In this document: piece after piece, positions 5,611-5,968 of the stretch
Layout: every line of letters starts with the position of its first letter
Position numbering within the stretch: the first letter of the stretch is position 1
Assembly (NCBI GenBank): GCA_002495845.1
Contig: DAHF01000049.1
Location: forward strand, 1-5,968
Length of the DNA: 5,968 nt
Origin: Sulfolobus sp. UBA167
Lineage (GTDB): Archaea; Thermoproteota; Thermoprotei_A; Sulfolobales; Sulfolobaceae
Direction of reading: 5' to 3'
The notes under the pieces: generated by a model
Database searches by the model: none
The model's input: the letters and a program-made list of their open reading frames with translations, nothing else
Told to the model about the DNA's origin: nothing
Made by a program: the position numbers and the translations under genes

Positions 5611-5968
5611 ATGCTTCCTTCGGTTATAGTATGGGAGAGCACTAAAGCCTGTGACTTCAATTGCAGGCATTGCAGGGCTGTGAGCATAAAGGAGAGACTT
5701 CAGGATGAGCTCAGCGCTGAAGAGATTGAGAGGAGAGTCATAGACCGTATTAAGGGCATGTTCGTCATCAGCGGTGGCGACGCAATGAAAAGGGACGACA
5801 TCTTGGATATAGCTAAGTACGCTTCCTCTAAGCTTTTCACTGCCCTTTCGCCAAGCGGATCTAGGATAACTAAGGACGTAGCTGAGAAAATAAAGGACGC
5901 TGGGATCAAGGCAGTCTCAATCAGCATCGACGGCCCAGAGCCCATTCACGACGACTTCAGGGGAGTCT
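5611..5968 (+). CDS. Radical SAM protein, AhbD/PqqE-like branch (3' end outside window)
   Basis: The first 119 codons of a gene that runs off the right edge. It has the radical SAM cluster motif C14-x3-C18-x2-C21 in STKACDFNCRHCRAV, the SAM-binding glycine motif ISGGDAMKRDD (GGD form), and AVSISIDGPEPIHDDFRG. That combination is typical of the branch holding heme synthase AhbD, PqqE and peptide-modifying SPASM proteins. Members reductively cleave S-adenosylmethionine with a 4Fe-4S cluster and often carry further clusters in a C-terminal SPASM domain, which cannot be checked here. The ATG at 5611 lies 4 bases after the MBL stop, with GGGTGAT at 5601-5607 as a closely spaced ribosome-binding site. 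AhbC/AhbD heme enzymes, BA_1875-like proteins and peptide maturases are all possible. Confidence 0.85.
   Translation, partial: MLPSVIVWESTKACDFNCRHCRAVSIKERLQDELSAEEIERRVIDRIKGMFVISGGDAMKRDDILDIAKYASSKLFTALSPSGSRITKDVAEKIKDAGIKAVSISIDGPEPIHDDFRGV

Noticed and set aside
5463..5945. Minus-strand open frames opposite the MBL and radical SAM genes
   Set aside because: They are antisense to strong catalytic motifs and have no control signals.

Overview
The window looks like chromosome of a thermoacidophilic archaeon of the Sulfolobales (Sulfolobus/Metallosphaera/Acidianus group). The evidence is a cbsA-cbsB pair for the glycosylated cytochrome b558/566, which is known from this order. It also has archaeal GGTGA/GAGGT ribosome-binding sites, TATA boxes placed for leaderless or short-leader transcripts, T-run termination, and decayed ends that resemble IS200/IS605-type TnpB elements. 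I cannot name the species.

Left part, minus strand (174-2561): cbsA (TTG start), then a previously easy-to-miss 26-codon membrane micro-ORF, then cbsB (GTG start). They are read in that order from a promoter near 2640. The micro-ORF sits exactly in the cbsA-cbsB gap, has its own GGTGA site, and stops one base before cbsB. Together they would make a membrane-anchored, externally exposed b-type cytochrome with a polytopic partner. In Sulfolobus acidocaldarius this pair is followed by soxL2, soxN and odsN. Here the end of cbsB touches what looks like the right end of a TnpB-type element (1-177), so the rest of the operon, if present, lies outside the window.

Middle gap (2562-3191): the cbsA promoter region, an 8-bp inverted repeat, then a GC-rich, hairpin-rich island (about 2842-3039). 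The island carries the last codons of a broken tnpB-like gene and an element-like terminus, so it may be a decayed omega-RNA/right-end remnant. An AT-rich stretch follows, upstream of a 196-codon plus-strand gene. That gene encodes a likely winged-helix regulator with a His-Cys-rich motif, transcribed divergently from cbs.

Right part, plus strand (3866-end): a tight operon starting at a leaderless promoter. It encodes a U32 'peptidase' family protein with seven conserved-looking cysteines, a metallo-beta-lactamase-fold hydrolase overlapping it by 23 bases, and a radical SAM protein starting 4 bases after that and cut by the window edge. The combination suggests an iron-sulfur-dependent cofactor, quinone, heme or tRNA/peptide modification pathway. 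The exact product cannot be read from the sequence.
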